Shown piece after piece: positions 10,779 to 22,474 of a stretch of DNA of 64,000 nt. The position numbers and the translations under genes are program-made. The stretch is from Jaapia argillacea MUCL 33604 (lineage: Eukaryota; Basidiomycota; Agaricomycetes; Jaapiales; Jaapiaceae). The stretch covers positions 234,444 through 298,443 of the forward strand of contig KL197714.1 of NCBI GenBank assembly GCA_000697665.1, given 5' to 3'. Numbering within the stretch: position 1 is the first letter of the stretch; every line of letters starts with the position of its first letter. The notes below the pieces were generated by a model, which was not told the origin of the DNA, made no database searches, and saw nothing but the letters and a program-made list of their open reading frames with translations.

Positions 10779-11627
10779 ATGGCGGCTCCAAGTTGTTCTA
10801 CCTGCAATCTGGCAATCCCTGCAGCAGTTGCTCCCGTTGTCTTCGTTGGGTGCCAGCACAGCTTTCATCCAGCTTGTCTTCCAAACCCTCCCGCTGCTTG
10901 TCCGACATGGTGAGGTCCCCGCTTTATCCTATCAATCTCATCGTAGCTTAAGATCCTTTAATGTCCCAGCGACTGGCACCGGCGTCTGATTCGGGGTGCT
11001 GCTGGCGCTGCGGCTGGCATATGCCTCGCCCCAATCATCGCACCAGCAGCACTCGGAATCGTTGGGTTTGGTGCTGCAGGCCCGGTTGCAGGTGAGTTGA
11101 TATCTTCGACGGAGTCGAGAGGCCGTGTAGGCTGACCACTCTTGAGTATAGGGACTTTAGCAGCCGTTTGGCAAGCTTCAATTGGTAATGTGGCAGCGGG
11201 ATCTGCCTTTGCTCTATGCCAAAGCGTTGCTGCGGGAGGGGCCCTTCCCATGCTCGGATTCGCCGCAGGGGCTGCTGCCGGAGCCGCCGCTGGAGTTGGA
11301 ACCGCAGAGACTCCTCTTGGGAGTGGAGGTGGCGCTGGATCTGGAGGCGGTCCATCAGCAGCAGGCGAAGGGGGAGCGAAAGAAGGAGGCCCTGGAAGTG
11401 GGGAAGGACTCGGTGAGGTTGGTGGACGAGATTCAGGTGGAGCACGAGAGGATCATGCAAGCTGTGATGGTGATCATAACTGCGACGACGAGATTAATCC
11501 AGCCGTATGGTACGGTCGAGGACCAGGTGAAGTTGATGGACCAGGTCCAGATGGAGCACGACAGGATGTTGTAAGCTGTGGTAGTCGTAATGACTATGGC
11601 GACGAGATTAATCCAGCTGTATGGTAA
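10779..11627 (+). CDS. RING-H2-like finger fused to an Ifi-6-16 membrane domain
   Basis: Three exons (10779-10909, 10970-11091, 11152-11627) add up to 729 bp, or 242 residues. Exon 1 encodes CSTC, CQH, HPAC and CPTC, spaced as C-x2-C...C-x-H-x2-H-x2-C...C-x2-C; the last Cys codon is completed across the splice. That is a RING-H2-like pattern in a very short (about 45-residue) form. Exon 2 is 122 bp, the same size and phase as in the other Ifi genes here, and encodes APIIAPAALGIVGFGAAGPVAG. Exon 3 gives IGNVAAGSAFALCQSVAAGG, then a Gly/Ser-rich tail ending in two copies of DEINPAVW. Family knowledge: Ifi-6-16/ISG12 proteins are small glycine-rich membrane proteins, often mitochondrial or ER. 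An E3 role at a membrane is an inference. Confidence 0.75.
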
Positions 11628-12149
11628 GTTGCTGGAAGCTCAAAGTGGGTGGTGCTCTTCTCGAAGACTTGTACTGTAATTCCAAGTTCTTCCCTGATCG
11701 TTTTTTAACCTTGACTCCTGCCGTTCATGTAAGGGCCGGATACGATTTACCAATTTATCACCCTTCCAATTTTGCGCGTCGTTTTCTGTGCTGTACTCGA
11801 TATTGTCTGGGCGGTCTACCATTCCGACTCTATTATAACTCCTTGCCCAGAAACTTGGCTTTGCTATCGATATCGTTCATGAAGTTCTAAGCATATTCAC
11901 TTCAACCCACAAAATTTCTCTCCTATGTGGGAGAGATGTCCCCATTTTCGCGGGGCGGGTGTCCCGGGGGTCCGCCCATGCGATCATGTGACGGTAAATG
12001 GTATCCCGGACCGCTCCAATCTTATCGGTCCATCCAACCTTACAAGGTCAAGATGGTGGGGGGAATTCGTTTACAAACGGTAACGAACGGGTACAACTTT
12101 TCTCTTGCCATCCCTCTCTCTCTCACCGACGACAGAACAAACTTGAACC
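11628..12149. other. Intergenic region with a short GC-rich patch
   Basis: No supported gene. A GC-rich stretch at about 11947-11985 (GGGGCGGGTGTCCCGGGGG) stands out from its surroundings. The CT-rich tract just before 12150 (CTCTCTCTC) is typical of fungal promoters and probably serves the reductase gene. Confidence 0.4.
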
Positions 12150-13663
12150 ATGTCTCCTGGGTCACTCAAGTCTCCTATGTCCACTCCGATACAGCGTCGT
12201 CTAACCTCCGTCGTTTCACATCTCAGAAATCGTCCAAAGGTTGTGATATGTCGTGATATGGGACCGGATGTCATGCCTCTGTTGATGGAGAGGACTGATT
12301 TGGATGTGAGTACATCTCCAGTTGAGCTGTCGGTTTTTTCGATTCAGGATTCATGACGATCGTTACAGGTGGTATTGTGGCCAGAGAACCGAACTTGCGA
12401 CAGAGCTTGGTTGATGGAGAATCTACCCGGGGCGGTCGGCGTGTTGGTAATGTTGTCTGATAAGGTGGCGATGATCAGTGCTCTTCATTCACTCGATTTT
12501 GAATTCAGGGAATGTTTCCTTCGCAGGTCAATTCTGAGATAATCGAGAAAGGTCTGTATGCTTTGGCGAATATTCGTTCAAGGAGTTGATTTCGTTCGTA
12601 GCCGGTCCAAGCCTCAAGGTTGTCTCGACCATGTCTGTTGGATATGGTGAGATCATCTATCGAGCATCAAGCATTTTAACTCACGCGGAGTATAGAACAC
12701 ATCGACCTTCCCGTCCTCGCCAAGGCTGGAGTCAGGCTCGGATATACCCCAGATGTTTTGACGGATGCAGGCAAGTTATTGGATTCAGCCCATTACAGAT
12801 GTCCGTGTTGAATTAGAAACTCGTCTGTAGTTGCTGATCTCTCCGTCATGCTTGCCCTCATGGCCGGCAGGAACGTCGGTGAAACTTTGGAGGTCGTGAA
12901 GAACAGCCAGGTATTCGCTTCCATCATCTGACACTCACCGTGTACTCACATTCCGCGTCACACAGTGGCCCAAATTCACTTGGTCACCGTTCTCATTCTG
13001 TGGTCCCCAACTTAGTGCCACGGAAAGATCTCCGACTCGTACAGTTGGTTTCCTAGGCTTTGGTCGTATCGCCCAAGCCACTCTTGCTCGTCTCGTCCCG
13101 TTCGGGATCACCCATTGCCTTTACACCGGTAATCCCTCTTCCCAGGCGGATCCTACCCTTGACCAGTCTTTGGCGGAGAAGTTTAAGCTGAAGGGAGTTA
13201 GGAGGGTGGATAACGATACGCTCGCTCGTGAAAGCGATATCTTGTTCATCTTGGCACCTGGTGGTCCAAAGACGTACCATGTTGTGAACGAGGAGTTCTT
13301 GAAGAAGATGAAGAAGACTAGTGTGCTCGTTAACACCAGCCGAGGGACTCTTGTCGACTCCAATGCACTTGCGAAGGCGTTGAAGGAGGGGTGGCTTTGG
13401 GGTGCCGGGTTAGATGTCGTTGAGGGAGAACCGAACGTGACAGCTGATCACCCGTTGGTGAAGGAGCCGCGGTACGTTGAATCCACCTCTACCTTACCCA
13501 TACTCACTCTGAGGCTTGTCGATCCAGATGCATTGTGCTTCCTCACATTGGGAGTGCGACGTTGGATACTCGCGTTGGAATGGCAACGCTTGCCGTCAAA
13601 AATCTTCTGGCGGGTATTGCTGGAGAGACAATGGGGGCAGAGTTAGACTTGAGTCGAGCATAA
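12150..13663 (+). CDS. Glyoxylate/hydroxypyruvate reductase-like 2-hydroxyacid dehydrogenase
   Basis: This multi-exon gene starts at [10 protein letters not shown]. It encodes the two-domain D-isomer-specific 2-hydroxyacid dehydrogenase fold. The substrate domain has [21 protein letters not shown]. The nucleotide-binding loop is [13 protein letters not shown] (G-x-G-x2-A). The family Arg is in [10 protein letters not shown], the Glu in GLDVVEGEP and the catalytic His in LPHIGSAT. It ends AELDLSRA then TAA at 13661-13663. Family knowledge: such enzymes reduce glyoxylate or hydroxypyruvate with NAD(P)H in the cytosol, resembling GRHPR and yeast Gor1. One intron (from about 12771) starts GCAAGT after TTGACGGATGCAG, a GC-AG intron. 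CTP synthase follows on the same strand 235 bp downstream. Confidence 0.88.
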
Positions 13664-13897
13664 TCATTTTTTACCTGTACATTTCATGGGTCCCATACGG
13701 TTTCCAATGTTTGTGTATGAAAGTCAATCAGCGGAACCGAGGATGGGAGGAGTCGGCTTTCAGCTACGTAATGTCGGTGAATAACAGGCGAGTGGCTGTG
13801 CCCCGGCTTTCATTTTCTTGATCGCACTCTTTTTCATTTTTCTTGAGAGGCTGGAGCGCACAGTGACCTTGCTTGTTTCCTATTCTTCATCCCAACC

Positions 13898-16442
13898 ATG
13901 ACCAAGTACATAGTAGTTTCTGGCGGTGTCGTTAGCGGTATTGGCAAGGGAATCATCGGTGCGATGTCATCTTGCGGCGTGTTTTCATACCGTTTTGTTC
14001 AATCGTAAAAATGTCTTCCAGCATCCTCGACTGGCTTGCTGTTGAAGACCACCGGCTTGAAGGTCACAGCCATCAAAATAGATCCTTATATGAACATAGA
14101 TGCGGGAACCATGAGACCTACCGAACATGGTAAAGTCGCGTCCGTGATCTGCGTCATATCTTTTGGTATCTCAAGCCCAAGGCAGGGGAGGTCTACGTTT
14201 TGAACGACGGAGGTGAAGTTGACTTGGATCTGGGAAACTATGAGCGATATTTGGATGTCACTTTATGTCGGGACAACAACATCACAACTGGAAAGATCTA
14301 TCGGGAAGTTATAGAAAAGGAGGTGCGTAGACTAGTATGGTCGCCTGCGTGTTGCGAGTAACAGAAATTTCGATTTTAGCGGAGAGGAGATTACCTTGGA
14401 AAAACTGTACAAGTGAGTACCAGTCTTCGTTGGTTGTTCTTCGAAGCCACACCATGGAAAGTTGGCCATTCGCCTTCCATCACACACCGGAAGTTTGAGC
14501 TACTGGTCAACCTTTTGATTCTGACACGCGTCATCACTACCATAGATCATCCCCCATGTAACAAATGCCATTCAAGACTGGATAGAACGTGTTTCCAAAA
14601 TACCTGTAGACGATACCGATGAAGAGCCCGATGTTTGTATCGTGGAGGTGCGAAAATCCCTTATGCTTCACCCATTCAGCTACTTACAAGATTGTCGTAG
14701 CTCGGCGGTACTGTTGGCGATATCGAATCAGCTCCTTTTGTAGAAGCTATCCGCCAATTCCAATTCCGCGTCGGATACGACAACTTTGCTTTAATCCATG
14801 TATCCCTCGTTCCTGATATGCATGGCGAACAAAAAACCAAACCCACACAAACTACAGTGCATGCCTTGAGAGGCTTGGGATTGTTACCGGATCTCGTGAG
14901 TTTTCAATTTTTCCTTTCATGCGTCCTTCATTGAGGCCGGTTATTAAGATCGCATGCCGACTGCTCGCAGCTCAACCCCTCCATCTCGCCACAAAAGAGA
15001 AAATATCACTTTTCTGCCACGTAAAAACTGACCAGGTGTTGGGTGTACATGACGTTTCGTCCGTCTACCACGTCCCGCTCCTGCTTCAATCACAAGGAAT
15101 AGTCGAGTTCCTCAAAAAGCGCCTCAATCTCGCCGATGTTAATATACCCAAGGGGATGGTGGAGAGAGGGGTGACCTTGGACAGACGGTGGAAGGAAATG
15201 ACCAATGGGTGAGGATCGTTCAGATTTTCCGTCGGGCGTTTTCTCATGATGGGGTGCTGATTTGCTATGCAGTCAGGAGAGATTTTTCGACGACGTAAAG
15301 GTCGTGCTTGTCGGAAAGTATACGGATCTGAAGGATTCGTACATGTCCGTGGTCAAGGCACTCGAACATTCCGCTTTCCGATGCCATAGGAAGCTTGTTC
15401 TACAGGTGACTTGACTCTCAAATGAACACCCTGCCGGGACTGACTATTTGATCCTCTTAGTGGGTGGAATCTTCTGACCTTGAGCCCGAAACACAAGATG
15501 GCAATCCCGCCAAGTATCATGACGCTTGGCGAGCTGTTGTTGGAGCAGGGTCAGTCCATCATCCTTTTCGATTTGTCACGGTCGTTTCATTGTAGTGCGG
15601 GAAACAGTGGTATTCTGGTTCCAGGTGGCTTCGGTCAGCGTGGATCGGAGGGGATGATTCTCGCTATCAAATGGGCGAGAGAACAAAAGGTTCCATTCCT
15701 TGGGATTTGTTTCGGCTTCCAGTTGGCTGTCGTTGAATGGGCCCGACACGTCGGTGGATTCACCAGTGCGTCTCTCTTCTCTAATCGAGCGACTGCATAT
15801 CGATGTGGGTTCGTTCGATTATAGAGGGCCAATCTGCCGAGTTTGTCGAAAACACCGAAGAACCCGTCATCGTCTTCATGCCTGAAATTTCAAAAACGCA
15901 CATGGGCGGGACGATGCGTCTGGGACTCCGACCTACGGTGTTCGAACCAGGTACAGAAACTTGGTCGAAAGCGAGGAAACTCTACGGAGGTGCTGGGAAG
16001 ATTTGGGAGAGACATCGTCATCGGTACGAGGTAAACCCCGAGTATGTAGAAGCCTTGAACAAGAGTGGTTGTACTTTTGTTGGGAAGGATGAGAAAGGGG
16101 AGAGGATGCAGATTTTGGAGCTGAAAGGTCTGTCGTCCTGAAAGTCGTTTCACCCTTCGAGCTGCAGACCTGACTTTATCGGTGGCAGACCACCCCTTCT
16201 TCATGGGATTCCAAGCGCACCCAGAATTCTGCACTCGACCACTCAACCCTTCCCCTCCGTTCCTCGGTTTCGTCGCAGCCTCATCCGGCCCCACAGTTCT
16301 CCAACAACAGCTCGAGTCCCAATTGAAGTGTTTCCATCCCCCTCACCCCGAACATTCCATGGTTAGTGAATCAGAACTCATCGAAGGCAAGTCCGTCGGG
16401 CTGCAAGGAGAGAATCGACCTCTCGTCAATGGCCATACCTAG
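13898..16442 (+). CDS. URA7: CTP synthase
   Basis: It starts [18 protein letters not shown], the P-loop of the amidoligase domain, and continues with [37 protein letters not shown] and the conserved [10 protein letters not shown]. The C-terminal glutamine amidotransferase half has [12 protein letters not shown], the nucleophile Cys in [17 protein letters not shown] and the His-Glu pair in AHPEF. It makes CTP from UTP, ATP and glutamine in the cytosol. One junction is a problem: with the donor after GCTGTTGTTGGAGCAG (about 15550) and the only AG acceptors near 15594-15606, the frame into GILVPGGFG is off by one base. Either the splice is non-canonical or a base is missing. It converges on the helicase gene (194 bp gap). 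The symbol follows yeast usage. Confidence 0.88.
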
Positions 16443-16635
16443 TTGTCTTCGATTTTGCTTCCATTTGATAACGATGTAATGACTGGTGTGTAGCTCTGAT
16501 CTATGTGAGCATTGATTATGTTTTGGTAAGCAATAGCGATAACATGCGAATAGCTAATAAGTGAGGGACTAGAATACACATGAATGGTCATCCCCCCTTG
16601 ACCCTCAGTCTGCCCCAACCACCTTCGCGACAGAA

Positions 16636-18983
16636 CTAATAACTCGGTCTATTTCTCTGCCGACTCCCATCTCCAGATCTCGACATTGGCCTATTGGAGG
16701 TATACCTCGACGACCTATACTCCTCCGGTGCGCCCCTGGGATCATCCTCGTCTAACGACCGACTCCTCGCCCAATCCGGTCGCTCCTTCACCATCCCCTT
16801 ATTCCTCTGCGCACCTCTCCCCGCCCAACTAGGACCGTTATCCCTCATCCCGCCTCCACGATCATCCCTCCTCAACGCCTTTCCAAAATGTTTCGTACGG
16901 TTATCCGACATGCCCAGTTTCTGAAGGAACATATCGGAGATGTAAGGAGGGGCGGGGAGTCCGCATGCTTGAGTCGTCCAGTCTTTGCAACCTTCGAGAA
17001 TAACTGATTTTTGGACGCGGAGTTCGGGGGATTTGGGGATGTAATAACCAAGGATCGAAGCGAGGGTTTCCTTGATGGCGTCCTCGTCGATTTGAGCCAA
17101 GAGCTCTCCGATATCCTTTTCCATGTTATCGAGTACTGGGGAGAAAGGCGCCTTGAACACCCTCGGAGAATTCCTGTTGTTCCTCCCGTGATCATACGAT
17201 GATGGTCGAGCGACTTCGACATCCTTGAAGAAAGCCTGGGGGTTCTCGTCGAACTTTGCCGCCAGCTCCTTCACCTGGGCTTTCACCTCGTTGGTGGTTA
17301 CGGGTTTCATAGGGACCTCAGTCAACTGCCAAGTGAGGAAACCGACTTCCCAAGGGAGGAGTACGAGGTCACCACGACCGACGGTGCCTGCACGACCAGT
17401 TCGTCCTACACGATGGATATACTGTTCCGTACCAGCAGGCATACCCACTTGGACCACACGGGTGACTCCTGGGTAATCAACACCTCGAGCTGAGACGTCC
17501 GAAGTAACGAGGATAGAGCAACCTGACTTGTCGTTCCGGAAAGACTCCGACGTGCTCGTCCTGGATTCCTGAGTGCGTTTGGAGTGAATCTCGTATACGC
17601 GGGTCTCCCTTCCAGCCGGGAGACAAGTTTTCGAGAGCTCTCGGATGAAAGTAGCGAATAGCTGGGTCTGTTTTGTCGTGGGAAGGAACAGAATGATCTT
17701 GGACTTGCCGGGGTGAGTCAACTGGTCGTGAGCCAATACGCGTAGAACGTGAGGGATTTGGTGGCCTGCGCTGGGGAGTACAGTACCGAATTGGGGCACG
17801 TGTGCGTGGACTGGCGAGGTGTTGTCAGAGACGGTGTTGATGTAGAGGTGGTCCTTCGCGAGAGAGGCGCGGGCGACTTGTTGGATTGCGCGCGAGAGCG
17901 TGGCGGAGAAGAGGAACGTTTGGCGCTCGGGGACTGGAGGGAGGTGCTTAATGATAGCGTCCAGGTCGTCGCGGAAACCCATATCCAAAAGGGTGTCGCA
18001 TTCGTCGAGAATAAGCTGGGAGAATAGAGTTGAGTACAATGTCGGAGAGTTAGGTAAGATTGCGACTGACCATCCGTGCTTTCTTGACACCAGCTAGAAC
18101 ATCGGGCTCGTTCTCGAGTAAATCACGAAGACGACCGGGAGTCCCAACAACGATATCTCTCCGTCCTTTCATCCAATCCCTCATCTGCATCCTTTTGCTA
18201 ACCCCACCGACGAACAACCTAACCTCGAATCCATCCTGGTGGTGACTTAACCGTAACGCTTCATTGGCGATTTGCGTCGCCAATTCACGTGTGGGACTGA
18301 TGATCAAAGTACCAACTTCCGTTCGAGTGAAAACCCGTTTGGCGCGTCCTTCGAGATGTTTATCCGTCGTTAGACCAGCGTCGCGAACTGCCCGTTTACC
18401 GTGATCTTCGATTCCCTTTAACCGTGCTTCGATAGCAGGGACCAAAAATGCCAGAGTTTTACCAGTACCGGTCTTTGCTCTCACGAGCAAATCTCGGGGT
18501 GTGCGAGGTGCCGCGGGAGCGTCGGGGTTGTAGGGCTCCGCGATCTGGGGTAGGAGAGGGAGGACGGCTGCTTGTACGGGAGTCATGTGCGTCATTTTGA
18601 AGGGTTTGACGGTGATAGCTTTGATTGTATCATGGGAGACTCTGCCCTTGAGCGTTGAGAACGCGAGGTCGTCAGAGGGTTTGGTCCTGCCAACAGGTGC
18701 GTCTAAGGGAGCAGCTGGTGAGCCAGGGTCAAGGTCGAGTTGCTTCGGCGTGGGGTTCAGCCTTTCTTGTATGGCTGCGGTGGCTTCCCATCTTCGAAAT
18801 GGTACACCCGAGTGAGGGATGTCTTGATGAAATCATGAGGTTCAGGTCGTGAAACTGGAAAATGGGGAGATACGCACTTTTGTGTCGGATAGACAATGAG
18901 AGAAGGCCTGGTGAAGGGCCTGTACAGGCGGAGGTCGCCCTGTGGGCAGACCTGAGTGTGCTAGACCATAGCGAAGTGGCCAT
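16636..18983 (-). CDS. DEAD-box-family RNA helicase, probably mitochondrial (Mss116-like)
   Basis: The start is ATG at 18983 (MATSLWSSTLRSAHR), a basic, Ser/Ala-rich, acid-free N-terminus typical of mitochondrial targeting. Motifs in order: Q motif (FKMTHMTPVQ), I AKTGTGKT, Ia PTRELA, Ib TPGRL, II DECD, III SAT, V ARGVDYPGV, VI HRVGRTGRAG. The C-terminus is Arg/Gly/Ser-rich and basic. Motif II reads DECD rather than DEAD, a variant known in related helicases. Introns lie near 18019-18072 and just after the presequence (about 18821-18874). Family knowledge: Mss116-type proteins remodel mitochondrial group I/II introns and mRNAs. The assignment to that subfamily rests on the presequence, the motif spacing and the basic tail. 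Confidence 0.88.
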
Positions 18984-19314
18984 CAAAACAACACGACTGG
19001 ACCGTCGTGGTTGTGGTTGCAGAGACAGGCACTTACTTCGAAGTTTTGGAGGCAAAAAATACGCGCGCTTCCTTTTTTGGCAGTCCCTGGACTGTGGTCT
19101 CTATGCTCCCACGATCCATACTCCCAAACAAATGAAACTCCTTGACCTGATTCCACCTCCACCCCCATGCTCAGCGTCCAGCATTATGAAGGCCCTGGTT
19201 CTGTCTTCCGCCTCGGAGCTGAAATCGATGTCTTCAGAGCCAATAACTGTGATCAAACAACCCTTTTCCGTCTCATCTCACCTCCATTACTCCGATTGAA
19301 CACAAGTCGACACC

Positions 19315-19923
19315 ATGGATGCAGTCATATCCCATCCAAGTCCTAGGTACGAGTGGTGCCAAAAGCACCTGTGAAGATGAGCTTGATGGTGGCAGATCTC
19401 TCCAACTATCACTTGGCCTCTCTTTTCTGCGCGTCCTGCTGAATTTTCTGGCGGCATTTTTTCCGAACTGGAATTTGTCCCCGTGTCTCTTACGCCTTTG
19501 CCCCTTTCCAGCCTCTCGGATTTTATCGAAAAGCATCTGCCGAATACCATCTCCACCGTTGCCCTGACTTCTAGCGGAGTGTATTCGGTGGTGGTCCAAC
19601 CACGTGGCTCTCTAGATGTACCCTCTGCTTGCAAAACATCCGGTTACTGTCCTTCTAAACTCGAGACGCGTCTTCCTCCCTCTTCTCAATATTCCGAACC
19701 CATTCTTTTCTCTCCATGGCGCAACTTGCCACCCCTCCCTCGTTTATTCCCGTCCACCACAAGCCGGTTCCGAAAAGTATCCGCGTTTGATCCCTCCACC
19801 TTGGGCTTGTGCCTTTCATCACCTGAACCACCAAAATTTCCGGATATTAAGCTACAAACTAGAATCTCCTGCGAGATGCTTCCGTTCAGCCGTTGTCTCT
19901 CACGTTCGACGGGTGTGGTATAA
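19315..19923 (+). CDS. Doubtful small two-exon gene
   Basis: ATG in a good context (CACCATGG) opens MDAVISHPSPRYEWCQKH. A GT-AG intron of about 115 bp with a pyrimidine-rich end (TTTGCCCCTTTCCAG) restores a frame encoding SDFIEKHLPNTISTVALTS and GVYSVVVQPRGS, which ends at a TAA at 19921-19923. I do not recognise it. The stop overlaps the TATA box of the downstream mannanase, which argues against it. Otherwise the 1-kb gap between the helicase and mannanase genes shows only CT-rich promoter-like sequence. Confidence 0.22.
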
Positions 19924-19925
19924 AA
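19917..19925 (+). promoter_or_regulatory. TATA box of the mannanase gene
   Basis: GGTATAAAA lies about 70 bp before the ATG at 19991, a typical position for a highly inducible fungal secreted-enzyme gene. Confidence 0.65.
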
Positions 19926-19990
19926 CCCCTCCGTTGGCAGGCATTTCCCCCAGATCCTCTTTGCTCCGTGCTAGAGACCCCTCTGGAAAT

Positions 19991-21828
19991 ATGGCGATCA
20001 AATCCTCGTTTGTGTTGGCTGCACTTGCGCTCCTTCCCTTCGTTTCCGCTCAGCAATCGGTGTACTCACAGTGTGGTGTCCGTTGTCTTCCTTTTGTCTA
20101 CAAAAAGCTTCGCTGATGTGATTCTGGTAATCATCAGGGTATTGGATGGACAGGTGGTACCACTTGTGTTGCCGGGACAACCTGCACGGTTCTCAATTCA
20201 TACTACTACCGTAGGTCTCATTCTCTCCCGTCTTTCAGAGTGCCACACACCCACCTCTTCTTATCAGAATGCCTGCCCTCGTCGTCAACGACCTCCAAGT
20301 CTAGCACCACAACCTCTTCCCACCCAACAACTTCCTCTCCACCTCCAACAACCACCCCAACAACCACCGCTTCATCAACCTCTTCCGCCCCGAGCTCCAC
20401 CGTGACCGGATACGTTAAAACATCTGGCCAAGTAAGAATATTCTCGTCCTTGATGACTACCCACATCCAACATACTAACTGAACCTGTTTCTCTATGTAG
20501 AAATTCACGCTGAACGGAGCTGACTACGTCGTAGCCGGGACTAACGCTTACTGGCTGGCCCAACAAACCGACGCAGATATCGATACCGCCTTCGCAGACA
20601 TCGCAGCTGCAGGTTTAACAACCGTCCGCACATGGTACGCACCACTCTTGTATCCCTTTTGACATGATACTAACATCACCACATTGCAGGGGTTTCAATG
20701 ATGTTACGACTGCTCAAACCTACGGCGCGTACTACCAACTATGGACGAACGGAACAGCAACGTTCAACACTGGTGCATACGGAATTAGCCGATTCGATTC
20801 AGTCGTCGCAAAGGCCAAGGCCCACGGTTTGAGGTTGATCGTCGCACTTACCAACAACTGGTCGGATTATGGTGGAATGGACGTTTATGTCTCCCAGTTG
20901 AACTCTGGTGGCACGCACGATACCTTCTACACCAACGCCAAGATCATCGCGTCAGTATTCATTTTCACTTTCCCAACCAAGTCGTTTTGGCTGATGGAGA
21001 AGCGATATAGTGCCTACGAAAACTACATCAGTGAATTCGTTGGGCGCTACGTTAACGAGCCCGGTATCATGGCTTGGGAACTTGCCAATGAACCCCGCTG
21101 CTCTGGTTCCACGGGCTCTGCTTCGTCCGCATGCGATACCACGGGTAGCACCATCGCCACATGGGCTAAAACCATCTCTACGTACATCAAATCCATCGAT
21201 CCAAACCATTTGGTTGCCATTGGTGATGAGGGGTGGTTCCAGGAGGCCAACCCACCCACCTACCCGTATGCTCCGGGTGTCGGCATCAACTTTGTCACGA
21301 ATTTGGCGATTAGTACTTTGGACTTTGGGACGTTCCATTCTTATCCTGAGGTATGTGCCGCCGCCTTGTTTGGTGGGGGATGTTGTTGGTTAATGGTGTC
21401 GCTTTGTAGAGCTGGGGTCAGTCTGCAAACGAGAGTGCTTGGGGTGTTCAATGGATTATCGACCACGCTTCTGCACAGAAGTCGGCTAACAAGCCAGTTC
21501 TCCTTGGTGGGTGCTAGGTCCTTCCTTCCCGTCGTCTTTTCTTCTGATCTCTTGGAATTTAGAGGAATTCGGTGTGACCACCAACCAAACGGGCATCTAC
21601 ACCCAGTGGTGGAACACTGTCATCTCCTCTGGCTTGACCGGTGAGTCTACTATTATTGCTACGGCTTTCGCTCGGAGTCTAACTTTCTATCAAGGCGACC
21701 TCATCTGGCAAGCCGGCTCGCAGCTCACCAATGGAGCTTCCCCCAACGACGGCTATGCCGTCTATCCCACCGGCACGGTTTACCCAATCATGGAATCTGC
21801 GGCTGCCGCTCTGAAAGTTCGAGGATGA
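19991..21828 (+). CDS. Secreted endo-beta-1,4-mannanase (GH5_7-type) with N-terminal CBM1
   Basis: A signal peptide (MAIKSSFVLAALALLPFVSA) is followed by a fungal cellulose-binding module (SQCGGIGWTGGTTC...C) and a Ser/Thr/Pro-rich linker. The catalytic domain begins KFTLNGADYVVAGTNAYWL. The acid/base Glu is in WELANEPRC and the nucleophile Glu in LLEEFGVTT. Conserved TFHSYPESWG and DLIWQAGSQL also match GH5 mannanases. It ends ALKVRG then TGA at 21826-21828, with several short introns. Family knowledge: it hydrolyses mannan and glucomannan outside the cell. The CBM1 directs it to cellulose-bound substrate. The subfamily call rests on overall motif pattern rather than a computed comparison. 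Confidence 0.9.
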
Positions 21829-22474
21829 CCTCGACACGTGGATGTAAAGGTGTAAATTATCAAATGTGCTTCACTATGTATGCTTGTCTAGTCTCGTGGA
21901 ATAAACTCGTCTGGTATCTGTTCGTCAGGAGATGTGCTTCGTAGCCGTGAGGGAAGTGGAATGCAAGAGCATTAGGAAGTCGGATCCGTTTCCATCACAC
22001 CCCACCTAACTTGCTCGTCACTCAAAGGCATCTCCCACTTGCCCTCGGACCTTCTGCAATCAATCGCAAGAGTTCTGGTGATAACTCGGGTCGGGTGGAT
22101 GATGAGACGAGTCGTAAGATCTTGTACATCCAAGGTAAAGAGTTCAGTCCGCGAGGGGGGTCCCACAGGTCGCGGTGATCTGAGTAAGTTCCAGACGAGG
22201 TATTGTCTTCGACGTCTTCAAGCTTATGTGAAAGGTAGGGCCATTCAGTCCACACTCGTCAGAGACTCGGACTGCGAGATTACCCAAGCGTCGGCGGGTT
22301 TGACGATCTCTATTGTCAGCTTGCCACGAGTCCGCGTGAAGTCGGGGCTCGTGACAAGCTGTTATAAGCGAAGTGGACAAAAATTGTGGAACAGTACAAT
22401 CGCCTCCCAAGTTAACACTCACCAACCAGACGAACTACGCAAACCCATGCCAGAGACAAAAAAAAATACCAAGC
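21829..22474. other. Intergenic region downstream of the mannanase and an Ifi-6-16 gene
   Basis: Two convergent genes meet here. No supported coding region. ORFs on both strands around 22039-22491 lack family motifs and sensible context. Copy 3 of the palindromic 3' element lies at 22318-22361. Confidence 0.5.
22318..22361 (-). repeat. Imperfect palindromic 3' element, copy 3
   Basis: On the minus strand it reads CAGCTTGTCACGAGCCCC, a short loop, then GCGGACTCGTGGCAAGCT. It sits about 115 bp past the stop of the Ifi gene ending at 22475. Confidence 0.55.

Noticed and set aside
11035-11460. Leu/Gln/Arg-rich minus-strand ORF of 141 codons
   Set aside because: It is the antisense of the glycine-rich Ifi domain and tail of the gene at 10779-11627.
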